Positions 51,252 through 62,475 of a DNA stretch of 64,000 nucleotides are shown here, one piece after another. Source of the DNA: DASRFA01 sp035651755 (lineage in GTDB: Bacteria; Desulfobacterota; Binatia; UBA12015); the NCBI GenBank assembly GCA_035651755.1, contig DASRFA010000060.1, forward strand, positions 186,001 through 250,000. Direction: 5' to 3'. The position numbers and the translations under genes were made by a program. A model generated the notes under the pieces. The model had not been told where the DNA came from. It saw only the letters and a program-made list of their open reading frames with translations, and ran no database searches. Positions within the stretch are counted from its first letter, which is position 1, and each line of letters opens with the position of its first letter.

Positions 51252-51279
51252 TTGACGATCGCCCTGTCGGACTTACCTT
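51252..51279 (+). promoter_or_regulatory. Putative lon promoter, possibly leaderless, with overlapping inverted repeat
   Basis: TTGACG (51252-51257), a 16-base spacer and TACCTT (51274-51279) make a good sigma70-type promoter. A start 7-10 bases on would fall at 51286-51289, the lon ATG itself, and no Shine-Dalgarno is present. The inverted repeat GTCGGA (51266-51271) and TCCGAC (51282-51287) brackets the -10 box and could be an operator. Confidence 0.45.
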
Positions 51280-51288
51280 CCTCCGACA

Positions 51289-53571
<2,283 letters not shown>

Positions 53572-53603
53572 TGGCCCGGCGACAGGCCGTCGCCGGAATT
53601 CCA

Positions 53604-53637
53604 GCGAGCCCGCGACACGTTGGTGTCGCGGGCTCGC
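53604..53637. terminator. Strong stem-loop terminator between lon and the CoA-transferase
   Basis: GCGAGCCCGCGACAC, loop GTTG, GTGTCGCGGGCTCGC: a perfect 15-base-pair stem followed by GCTCTTTCC. It lies 33 bases after the lon stop and 14 bases from the converging CoA-transferase stop, so it could end transcripts from both sides. Confidence 0.85.
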
Positions 53638-53650
53638 GCTCTTTCCGCCC

Positions 53651-54856
53651 TTACGGAATGACGCCCCGCTCCTTCAGGGCGGCGATGTCGTCCCACGTGT
53701 GCCCGAGCTCGAGCAGGACCTCCTCGGTGTGCTGCCCGACCTCGGGCGCCGTCCGGCCCGGCTCGGCCGGCGTCCCCGCGAAGTCGACCGGGGTCGCCAG
53801 CTGCTCCGGCAGCCCACGTTCGACGTCGAACGGCACGACTGCGCCCGCGGCGCGGACCTGCGGATCGCCGGCGATGTCGTCGCAGTCCTGCACGGGCGCC
53901 CACCAGACGCCCTCGCGATCGAAGATCTCCGCCCACTCGGCGAGCGGGCGCCGCGCGAACTCCTCGTCGAGCATCGCGACCACGGCCGGGCCGTTCTCCC
54001 GCCGCACGACGATGTTCGACGTGCGGGGATCGGTCACGAGGTCCGGACGCGCGATCGCGCGGCAGACGTCCGGCCAGTGCCGGTCGGCTTCGAGGCCGAT
54101 CAGCCAGAACCACTTGCCGTCGCCCGCCCGATAGCTGTTCACGATCGCGTTCGGCGAGGCCGTCCGCGTGGAGGCCGGCGCGACGTATCCGTACCGGAGC
54201 CGCGTCGCGACGTCCCAGCCGACGACGTAGAGCCCGGTCCGGAGCAGCGAGGCGACGACGTGCTGCCCGCGCGCGGTCCGCTGGCGCGCGACCAGAGCGG
54301 CGGAGACCGCGCCCGCCGCCGCGATCGCGGTCGTGTGGTCGCCCATGCCGCCGCGCTGGACGGGCGGCTCGGCGCCGGGCGGCGTCAGCATCGCCGCGAC
54401 CCCGCCGCGCGACCAGAACGCGCCGACGTCGTAGGCAGCGCGGTCGCGGTCGGGACCAACGACGCCGTATCCCGTGACCGAGCAGTAGACGAGGCCGGGG
54501 TTCCGGGCGGCGAGCGTCGGGTAGTCGAGATCCATCCGCTCGAGCGCCCCCGGCCGGAGGTTCGACACGAAGACGTCGGCGCGGTCGACGAGCCGGCGCG
54601 CGAGCTCGCGACCCTCCTCCGTCCGGAGGTCGATCAGGACCGAGCGCTTGCCCCGGTTGTCGAGCTCGAAAGGCGGGTTGAACGGTGCGTCGATGCCGAC
54701 CGCGGAGAGGAAGATCCCGCGAAACGGATCGCCGGCGGGCGGAGGCTCGATCTTCACGACCTCCGCGCCCCAGTCCGCCAGGATGCCGGCGGTCGCCGGC
54801 CCGGCCACCCAGAACCCGATCTCGACGACCTTGATGCCTTCCAGCGGTCCCGGCAT
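53651..54856 (-). CDS. CaiB/BaiF family III CoA-transferase
   Basis: A 401-residue CoA-transferase. MPGPLEGIKVVEIGFWVAGPATAGILADWGAEVVKIEPP, NRGKRSVLIDLRTEEGRELARRLVDRADVFVSNLRPG and LVYCSVTGYG are the family hallmarks; the catalytic Asp is expected in RAAYDVGAFW. The last 60 residues include the FDRE...DP.VRAAG...DFAGTP block. It moves CoA between carboxylic acids, for example in catabolism of carnitine-like or aromatic substrates. Substrate unknown; no partner dehydrogenase adjacent. Confidence 0.93.
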   Translation of the reverse strand: MPGPLEGIKVVEIGFWVAGPATAGILADWGAEVVKIEPPPAGDPFRGIFLSAVGIDAPFNPPFELDNRGKRSVLIDLRTEEGRELARRLVDRADVFVSNLRPGALERMDLDYPTLAARNPGLVYCSVTGYGVVGPDRDRAAYDVGAFWSRGGVAAMLTPPGAEPPVQRGGMGDHTTAIAAAGAVSAALVARQRTARGQHVVASLLRTGLYVVGWDVATRLRYGYVAPASTRTASPNAIVNSYRAGDGKWFWLIGLEADRHWPDVCRAIARPDLVTDPRTSNIVVRRENGPAVVAMLDEEFARRPLAEWAEIFDREGVWWAPVQDCDDIAGDPQVRAAGAVVPFDVERGLPEQLATPVDFAGTPAEPGRTAPEVGQHTEEVLLELGHTWDDIAALKERGVIP

Positions 54857-54979
54857 GTCGACCCTCCCGGGGCAGCGAGCCCGGACGAGGCATGGACCGC
54901 CGCTTCGCGAGCGTCAACCGCGGGTGTCACGGGCCGGCGAGCTTGCGTGACCCGGGCGCTGGACGTTTACTCCAGGCGG

Positions 54980-56269
<1,290 letters not shown>

Positions 56270-56339
56270 GGCCGGCGCAAATCTCGAGCGCGCGCGGCGC
56301 GGCGCCGCGTGGTATCGTCGCCGGTCGGATCGGACGTCC

Positions 56340-58307
56340 ATGATCCCGACGTGGCGACACCCCCTGCTCGCGGCTCGAGCCGCCGTGCTCCTCCTCGCGG
56401 CCGCCGTCTTCGCGGTGATGAGCACGGCCGCGGCGACGGCCGCCCCGCCGCCCGCGAACGTCGTGAAGCTCGGCGGGACCGTCGAGCGGCGCGCGTCCGG
56501 CGGGATCGAGCTGGCCGCCCGGGTGGAGATCGCGCCCGGCTTCCACATCAACGCGAACCGCCCGGATGCCGACTTCCTGATCCCGACGGTGCTGACCGTC
56601 ACGGCTCCCGGCGCGCAGTTCGACGCTCCGTCGTATCCGGATCCGGTCGCGAAGGCGTTCGCGTTCTCCGAGGGGAAGAAGCTCCTCGTCTACGACGGCG
56701 CGATCGACATCCGCGCGCGCTCCGCTTCGGTCCCGACCGGCCCGATCCGCGCCGCGCTCCGCTACCAGGCGTGCGACGAGGAGCGCTGCCTCGCGCCTCG
56801 CACGATCGACGTCACGCTCGCCCTGCCCGACGAGGCCGGCGGCGCGGGCGCGACCGCGTCGTCGCCCGGCGACGGCCGCGGCGCCGACGAAGCCAGATCC
56901 GGGCTCTCCGATCCCCCGGGCGGACCGGCGAGCGGGGAGCGCACCCCGTGGCTCGCGAAGTGGCTCGAAGGCGCGAGCCTGCCGGCCGCGATCGCGATGA
57001 CCCTCGTCCTCGGGCTCGGCCTCAACCTCACGCCCTGTGTCTACCCGCTCATCTCCGTGACGGTCGCATACTTCGGCGGACAGGCGCGCCCGGGCGCCAG
57101 GGCCTGGCCGATCGCGTCGGCGTACGTCGCCGGAATCACGCTCAGCTTCGCGATCCTGGGGCTCAGCGCCGCCCTCTTCGGCGGGCTCGTGGGCGCGCCG
57201 CTCCAGCACCCGGTCGTTCCCGTGGCGCTCGCACTCGTCTTCGTCACGCTCGCCGGGGCGAGCTTCGGGCTCTACGAGATCCGCGCGCCCCGGTTCCTGC
57301 TGGAGCGCTTCGGGAAGTCGTCGGCGGGCATCGGCGGCGCGCTCCTCATGGGGCTCACCATGGGAATCGTGGCCGCCCCGTGCATCGGGCCGGTCGTCCT
57401 CGGGCTTCTCGTGTACGTCGGAGCGCGCCACGACCTCGCGCTGGGATTTCTTCTGTTCTTGACGATGGGCCTGGGCATGGGGTTGCCGTACGTCGTGCTC
57501 GCTTCGGCCGCGGGCTCGATCGCGCGCCTGCCGCGCTCCGGCGAATGGCTCCGCTGGATGAACCGGCTCTTCGGCGTCCTGCTGCTCGCGATGGCCCTCT
57601 ACTTCGTGTCGCCGCTCGTGCCGGACGGCGCGATGCGGGTCGTCGTGCCGGTCTTCCTCGCCGCCGCCGGCGTGTACCTCGGCTTCGTCGAGCCGTCCGG
57701 GCGCAGCGTGCCCGGGTTCATGACCGCGCGCCGCTTCGTGGGAACGGCCGTCGTCGGCTTCGCGGCGTGGCTCGCGTTCTTCGCCGCCGAGCCGACGGCG
57801 CAGGCGCGCGCCGGCATCCGCTGGGAGCCGCTCAGCGTCGCAGCGCTGGACCGCGCGATCGGCGCCCGCCGTCCCGCGATCGTCGAGTTCGCGGCCGAGT
57901 GGTGCCTCCCGTGCGGCGTGATGGCGCGCACGACCTTCGTCGATCCCGACGTGACGCGAGAGGCGGAGCGCTTCTCGATGCTGCAGGCCGACGTCACCGA
58001 GAGCACCCCGGCGACCGAGGCGCTGCTCGGCCGGTTCGGCGTGATGGGCGTGCCGACGATGATCTTCTACGACGGGCGCGGCAACGAGGTGGATCGCATC
58101 GTCGGCTACGTCGACGCGCAGAAGCTGACGGCGATGATGCGTCGGGTCGCCGGTCCGGGACGCGGCGGCCAGAACGACGCGCCGCCGGACCGACCACCGA
58201 GGGCACCGGCCGAGCCCGCCGCCGCCCATCCCGCGGGCGCGACGCGCCGGGCGCCGCCCGAGCCGGCCGATCCAGGACCGGCGCCGCGCGGCGCGTCGTC
58301 GACTTGA
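56340..58307 (+). CDS. dsbD: Thiol:disulfide interchange protein DsbD
   Basis: Carries electrons from cytoplasmic thioredoxin to periplasmic disulfide isomerases and cytochrome biogenesis. Signal peptide, then a periplasmic alpha-domain with the Cys pair in ALRYQACDEERCLAPR, eight membrane segments including GLGLNLTPCVYPLISVTVAYFGG and the CIGPVVLGLL segment, and a C-terminal thioredoxin-like domain with EWCLPCGVM (about residue 522). A Pro/Ala-rich tail follows. 655 residues; stop overlaps the next TTG start (TTGA). Confidence 0.95.
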   Translation: MIPTWRHPLLAARAAVLLLAAAVFAVMSTAAATAAPPPANVVKLGGTVERRASGGIELAARVEIAPGFHINANRPDADFLIPTVLTVTAPGAQFDAPSYPDPVAKAFAFSEGKKLLVYDGAIDIRARSASVPTGPIRAALRYQACDEERCLAPRTIDVTLALPDEAGGAGATASSPGDGRGADEARSGLSDPPGGPASGERTPWLAKWLEGASLPAAIAMTLVLGLGLNLTPCVYPLISVTVAYFGGQARPGARAWPIASAYVAGITLSFAILGLSAALFGGLVGAPLQHPVVPVALALVFVTLAGASFGLYEIRAPRFLLERFGKSSAGIGGALLMGLTMGIVAAPCIGPVVLGLLVYVGARHDLALGFLLFLTMGLGMGLPYVVLASAAGSIARLPRSGEWLRWMNRLFGVLLLAMALYFVSPLVPDGAMRVVVPVFLAAAGVYLGFVEPSGRSVPGFMTARRFVGTAVVGFAAWLAFFAAEPTAQARAGIRWEPLSVAALDRAIGARRPAIVEFAAEWCLPCGVMARTTFVDPDVTREAERFSMLQADVTESTPATEALLGRFGVMGVPTMIFYDGRGNEVDRIVGYVDAQKLTAMMRRVAGPGRGGQNDAPPDRPPRAPAEPAAAHPAGATRRAPPEPADPGPAPRGASST

Positions 58308-59968
58308 CGCTCGACGACTACTCCTTCCTCGACCCGCGCGTCGCGCTGATCCGCGCGGAGCAGCTCTCCCCCTTCGGTCTCGCGCCCGAGGGCCGCGCGA
58401 TGCTCGCCGCGCGCGCGGGCTGGGGCGCCGAACGCCTCGACCTCTTCGACGAGGGCTTCCGCCGCTACTGGTCGCGTGCGAGCGCGCTCGCGCGCCGCGC
58501 GCCCGAGCTCCCGGAGCCGCGGCTCCGGAACGTCGCGGTCGTGGGCGAGCCCGAGAGCGTCCGGCCGTTCGGGCAGATGCTGAACCAGAGCACGTGGACG
58601 ATGTTCGACGCCGACTTCGATCCCGCGCTCTCGCACCCGGAGCTCGTGGCCTATCTCCTCGTGCACGGCGATCGGCTCGTGCAGATCGGCGAGGTCACGT
58701 TCGCGCCCGTCCACCTGGCGCCCTACTGGTTCGAGCGAAGCCCGGCGGAGCGCGACGCCTTCGCGCGCGCCGCGGCGCTCTCGCCGCGGCCCGACGCCGG
58801 GACGTATCGCGCGATCGCGGCCGCGCTCGGCTGGCTGCGCGAGCTCCGCCACGAGCGCGTCCGTCCGCCGCGCCGGCCCGCGGGCCACCGCGCGATCCCC
58901 GGCACGGGCCTCCTCGTCCCGCGCGCGCTCGAGCGCGAGCCGGAGCGGCTCGTCGAGTCCGCGCGATCGTCCGCCGAGGAGGCGTTGCGCGAGTTCTATG
59001 CGCGCTGGCGGACGCCGCGCGGCGACGCGGAGGTCCGGCGGCTGCTGGACTGGCTCGTGGCGACGGCGCCGCCGCTCGTCGTCGCGGCGGGCGAGCGCGC
59101 CGTCTGGGACCCCGAGCGGCCGCACGACGTCGCGGCGCTCGCCCGGGAGCTGTCCGACGTCGGCCAGGCGGCGGCGCGCGACGTGCGCGAGGACCTCGCG
59201 GTCGTCGCCGAGCGGAGCACGCGGTTCCTCCGTGCGACGGTCGCGGCCGATGCGCTTCCCGTGCCCGAGCACTCGCTCGCGCAGTCGGGGTACGTCTACG
59301 TCCAGCGCGGGCGCCGGCTCCTCGCGTACAACCTGCACGAGCCGGCGGTGGAGCGGCTCGCCGGGCCCGCTTTGCCGTACGCGCGCTCGATGCTCGGAGC
59401 GCGCGCGCTCCACGAGTGGGCGCACCTCGCGGTGGAGGCCGGCTGGGTCCCGTGCGCCGACGAGAGCGCGCGCGGGGACGCGCTCCGGCGGCTCGCGGAG
59501 GAGCTCGACGCGGCCGTGGCGCGGGCACCGCGCGCCGTCCGCGAGCGCGCCGACCGCGGCCTCCAGTCGCTCTCCGGCAGCGGGTCGGCCGGCGAGCGCC
59601 TCGCCGCCCTCTTCGCGACCCGGCTTCCCGATTACCAGGCGAACGTCCTCGCCCGCCGGTTCTGGAGCGACGACGAGCGCGAGACCTACGTGCGCCAGAA
59701 CGTCCGGTCGCTGCGCGGCGAGTATCCCGCCGAGCGGCTCTGGGCGCTGCTCGTGCGCTATGTCTACGAGCTCCAGTACCTCGAGTTCAGCCAGGTCGCC
59801 GACCGGCGCGCCTACTTCGTCGAGATGACGGGCTTCGAGCGCGACTTCGCCGCACCGCGCGTCGTGAGCGACCAGGCGTTCGAGTCGCTGTGCGCGGCGG
59901 CGCGCGCCGTGTGCCGATCGTACGCGGTCGACGAGTCGCGCTTCCGAGCGTCCGTCGCGGCGACGTGA
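58304..59968 (+). CDS. Hypothetical protein with HExxH metal-binding motif
   Basis: A 554-residue protein of no recognised family, starting at a TTG inside the dsbD stop (LTLDDYSFLDPRVALIRAEQLSPFGLAPEGRAM) or possibly an ATG at 58398. It is mainly helical. ARALHEWAHLAVEAGWVP carries H370-E371-W-A-H374, the zinc HExxH signature of metallopeptidases; a third ligand is not obvious. No signal peptide or membrane segment. Coupling to dsbD suggests shared expression; function unknown. Confidence 0.7.
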   Translation: MTLDDYSFLDPRVALIRAEQLSPFGLAPEGRAMLAARAGWGAERLDLFDEGFRRYWSRASALARRAPELPEPRLRNVAVVGEPESVRPFGQMLNQSTWTMFDADFDPALSHPELVAYLLVHGDRLVQIGEVTFAPVHLAPYWFERSPAERDAFARAAALSPRPDAGTYRAIAAALGWLRELRHERVRPPRRPAGHRAIPGTGLLVPRALEREPERLVESARSSAEEALREFYARWRTPRGDAEVRRLLDWLVATAPPLVVAAGERAVWDPERPHDVAALARELSDVGQAAARDVREDLAVVAERSTRFLRATVAADALPVPEHSLAQSGYVYVQRGRRLLAYNLHEPAVERLAGPALPYARSMLGARALHEWAHLAVEAGWVPCADESARGDALRRLAEELDAAVARAPRAVRERADRGLQSLSGSGSAGERLAALFATRLPDYQANVLARRFWSDDERETYVRQNVRSLRGEYPAERLWALLVRYVYELQYLEFSQVADRRAYFVEMTGFERDFAAPRVVSDQAFESLCAAARAVCRSYAVDESRFRASVAAT

Positions 59969-60061
59969 CGGCCGATTCGAGCGCCGCCCGGGCGCGGCCG
60001 GGACGCGATCCCCGGCGGACCGGGTTGCCGGCCTCCGCGGGGCGTGCGAACCCTTGGGCGC

Positions 60062-61057
60062 ATGGGCACTTCGGTGATCGGCGCCGGATCGTGGGGGACC
60101 GCGCTCGCGATCCAGCTCGCGCGCGCAGGCCACGCCGTGACGCTCTGGGCGCGCGACGCCGGGCACACGCGCGAGATGGCCGAGACGCGCCAGAACCAGA
60201 AGTACCTCGCAGGCTACAATCTCCCGGTCGCGATCTCGCCGACGTCGGACCTCGAGCAGGCGGTCCGCGCCGGGACGAAGCTCCTCGTCTGCGCGGTCCC
60301 GTCGCACGCCGTGCGCGAGACGATGGCGATGGCCGCCCGCTTCGTCGCTCCCGACGCCGCGATCGTCAGCGCGACGAAGGGGATCGAGGAGGGCACGGCG
60401 CTCCGGATGAGCGAGATCATCCGCCAGACGACGTCGTGCGGCGAGCGCGTCGGCGTCCTGGCGGGGCCGAGCTTCGCGAAGGAGGTCGCCGCGGAGATGC
60501 CGACGGCGGTCACGATCGCGTCCGCAGTCGAGGACGTCGCGCGCTTCGCGCAAAAGGCGTTCGCGACCCCGATGTTCCGTCCCTACGTCGTGCGCGACGT
60601 CGTCGGCTGCGAGATCGGCGGGACCGTCAAGAACGTGATCGCCATCGCCGCGGGCGTGAGCGACGGGCTCGGCCTGGGGCACAACACCCGGGCCGGCCTC
60701 ATCACCCGCGGCCTCGCCGAGGTGAACCGCCTCGCGATCCACCTCGGTGCGGATCCGCTGACGGTGACCGGGCTCGCCGGCCTCGGCGACCTGGTCCTCA
60801 CCTGCACGGGCGAGCTGTCGCGGAACCGCTCGGTCGGTTTGAAGCTCGGGCGCGGCGAGAAGCTGAACGACGTGCTCGGCGGCATGACCCAGGTTGCGGA
60901 AGGGGTCCGCAACACGCTCGCGGTCGACGAGCTCGCGCGCTCGCTCACGATCGAGATGCCGATCACGGCGCAGATGCGCTGTCTCCTCTTCGAGGACAAA
61001 TCGCCACGCGAGGCGATGGTCGACCTCATGACCCGCTCGCTGAAGAGCGAGTTCTGA
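60062..61057 (+). CDS. gpsA: NAD(P)-dependent glycerol-3-phosphate dehydrogenase
   Basis: Makes glycerol 3-phosphate from DHAP for phospholipid synthesis. 331 residues from MGTSVIGAGSWGTALAIQLARAGHAVTLWARD (Rossmann GxGxxG). Catalytic and substrate motifs: AGPSFAKEVA, GGTVKNVIAIAAGVSDGLGLGHNTRAGLITRGLAE with the catalytic Lys, and GLAGLGDLVLTCTGELSRNR. A GTG six codons upstream (60044) is possible. Precedes the small zinc-binding protein gene. Confidence 0.96.
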   Translation: MGTSVIGAGSWGTALAIQLARAGHAVTLWARDAGHTREMAETRQNQKYLAGYNLPVAISPTSDLEQAVRAGTKLLVCAVPSHAVRETMAMAARFVAPDAAIVSATKGIEEGTALRMSEIIRQTTSCGERVGVLAGPSFAKEVAAEMPTAVTIASAVEDVARFAQKAFATPMFRPYVVRDVVGCEIGGTVKNVIAIAAGVSDGLGLGHNTRAGLITRGLAEVNRLAIHLGADPLTVTGLAGLGDLVLTCTGELSRNRSVGLKLGRGEKLNDVLGGMTQVAEGVRNTLAVDELARSLTIEMPITAQMRCLLFEDKSPREAMVDLMTRSLKSEF

Positions 61058-61094
61058 ACACCGGCCGTCGCCGGGCAAGCAAGGAGTCGAAGGA

Positions 61095-61373
61095 ATGCGA
61101 AGCAAGGGAACTTGCAAGGCCGACGCCTGCGACAAGGACGCCGTCGGAAAGGGCTACTGCGAGCGCCACTACCGCGCCTGGAAGCGCGGAGGGCTGCCGA
61201 AGGCCCGCTACAAGACCTGCAAGACCGAGGGCTGCCGGAAGCGCCAGGTCCGAGCCGCCCACTGCGAGGAGCACCAGAAGCTGAAGCCCGCCGCCGCCGG
61301 AGGCGCCGCCGGCACGACCGAAGCGCCCGCCCCCGCCCCCGCCCCCGCCGAGCCGCCCGCCGCGCAGGCGTGA
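61095..61373 (+). CDS. Small cysteine-rich zinc-binding protein
   Basis: A 92-residue protein with three repeated Cys/His knuckles: GTCKADACDKDAVGKGYCERHYRAWKRG, KTCKTEGCRKRQVRAAHCEEH, with an Ala/Pro tail. It resembles small proteins labelled vegetative protein in myxobacteria and relatives; role unknown, likely zinc and perhaps nucleic-acid binding through its many Lys and Arg. ATG start after AAGGAG-like bases. 37 bases downstream of gpsA. Confidence 0.8.
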   Translation: MRSKGTCKADACDKDAVGKGYCERHYRAWKRGGLPKARYKTCKTEGCRKRQVRAAHCEEHQKLKPAAAGGAAGTTEAPAPAPAPAEPPAAQA

Positions 61374-61417
61374 ACACCGCGCCGCAATAGAGCGGCCCGA
61401 CAGCGGAGAAGCGACGA

Positions 61418-61484
61418 GCGCAGGCTTTGCCTGCGCGACGAGGCCCATCGGAGGAGCGCAGCCTGGCGAGCTCGGCTCGCCAGG
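61418..61484. repeat. Pair of perfect short hairpins upstream of rpmH
   Basis: GCGCAGGC-TTT-GCCTGCGC (61418-61436) and CCTGGCGAGC-TCG-GCTCGCCAGG (61462-61484). Each stem is preceded by a GA-GCG-like sequence. They may stop transcription from the upstream genes before the rpmH promoter; they resemble the hairpin cluster at 38076-38168. Confidence 0.65.
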
Positions 61485-61511
61485 CGAGCACCGCACGGGG
61501 GCGAATGGCAT

Positions 61512-61540
61512 TTGACAGCGGGGACCTCGCGTGGTTCCGT
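61512..61540 (+). promoter_or_regulatory. Possible promoter of rpmH-rnpA
   Basis: A perfect -35 box TTGACA (61512-61517) is followed after 17 bases by TTCCGT (61535-61540), a poor -10 match with correct first and last T. It lies 83 bases before the rpmH ATG, the expected distance for this conserved operon. Confidence 0.4.
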
Positions 61541-61622
61541 CGCGGATTGCTTTGCGCGTCCCGGCTCCCGGCCGGGCGCCGTTTCGCCAGGACGAACATC
61601 CCAGGACGGACGGGCGGGAGAG

Positions 61623-61781
61623 ATGAAACGAACCTACCAGCCGAGCAATCGCCGGCGTAAGCGGGTGCACGGGTTCCTCGCCCGCATGGCGAGCCCGACC
61701 GGGCGCGAGGTGATCAAGCGCCGGCGCCGCAAGGGTCGAAAGCGCCTCTCGGTCTCGATCCCGGCGAAGCAGCCTGGCTGA
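61623..61781 (+). CDS. rpmH: Ribosomal protein L34
   Basis: 52 residues, MKRTYQPSNRRRKRVHGFLARMASPTGREVIKRRRRKGRKRLSVS..., the classic L34 sequence of the large ribosomal subunit with a few extra C-terminal residues (IPAKQPG). GGGAG lies just before the ATG. Followed by rnpA, yidD and yidC in the usual order. Confidence 0.98.
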   Translation: MKRTYQPSNRRRKRVHGFLARMASPTGREVIKRRRRKGRKRLSVSIPAKQPG

Positions 61782-61789
61782 GCACGCTC

Positions 61790-62218
61790 GTGGGGGGCAA
61801 GACGGCACGCTCCCGCTCCGAGACGCTCCCCACGGAAGCCCGAGTCCGGCGGCGCCCGGAATTCCTCGCGATCCAGCAGTCGGGACGGAGGTTCCCGACG
61901 CGCCACTTCCTGGTGGTGCATGCGCCGGCCGACGCGGCGCGGGCCGGCTCGAGCGCGGGGACGGCGCGGATCGGCATCACGGTGACGCGGAAGATCGGGA
62001 ATGCGGTTCTGCGAAATCGCGTCAAGCGTCGCGTCCGGGAAGCGTTCCGGAGGCGCAGGCGCGACCTCGCAGCCGCCGGATCGTTCGTCGTGATCGCGCG
62101 CGACGGCGCCCCGACGCTCGGCGCCGGCGCCGTCGAAGCGGAGCTCGACCCGGTCTTCGCGCGCTTCCGCACAGCGGCGTCCCGCGATCCGAGCGTCGCG
62201 GCTCGCCGTTCCGAGTAG
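61790..62218 (+). CDS. rnpA: Ribonuclease P protein component
   Basis: 142 residues from a GTG, with the RNR motif in IGITVTRKIGNAVLRNRVKRRVREAFRRRR that binds RNase P RNA, and the RRRPEFLAIQQSGRRFPTRHFLVVHAP strand. Processes tRNA 5' ends. A slightly long Ala/Gly-rich insert before the motif. Eight bases after rpmH. Confidence 0.97.
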   Translation: MGGKTARSRSETLPTEARVRRRPEFLAIQQSGRRFPTRHFLVVHAPADAARAGSSAGTARIGITVTRKIGNAVLRNRVKRRVREAFRRRRRDLAAAGSFVVIARDGAPTLGAGAVEAELDPVFARFRTAASRDPSVAARRSE

Positions 62219-62220
62219 CG

Positions 62221-62475
62221 ATGAGCCGAGCGATCGCCGCAGCGCTGCGCGGGGCCATCCGCGCCTACCAGCTGCTCGTGTCGCCCGTGCTCGGGCCGCA
62301 CTGTCGCTTCGCTCCGAGCTGCTCGGAGTACGCCCGCGAGGCGATCGCCCGGCACGGCGCCGCGCGCGGCTCGTGGCTCGCGGTCCGCCGCCTGACCCGC
62401 TGCCATCCGTTCCACCCGGGCGGTCACGATCCCGTTCCGGCATCCGGCGGCACGCTCGTGCGGAGAACGGCCTGA
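62221..62475 (+). CDS. yidD: Membrane protein insertion efficiency factor YidD
   Basis: 84 residues, IRAYQLLVSPVLGPHCRFAPSCSEYAREAIARHGAARGSWLAVRRLTRCHPFHPGGHDPVP, the conserved YidD/HAF signature with three Cys. Membrane-associated helper of YidC. Starts two bases after the rnpA stop; its TGA overlaps the yidC ATG. Confidence 0.97.
   Translation: MSRAIAAALRGAIRAYQLLVSPVLGPHCRFAPSCSEYAREAIARHGAARGSWLAVRRLTRCHPFHPGGHDPVPASGGTLVRRTA

Noticed and set aside
54857..54979. FMN riboswitch before ribBA
   Set aside because: The 123-base region shows none of the conserved RFN-element sequence blocks.
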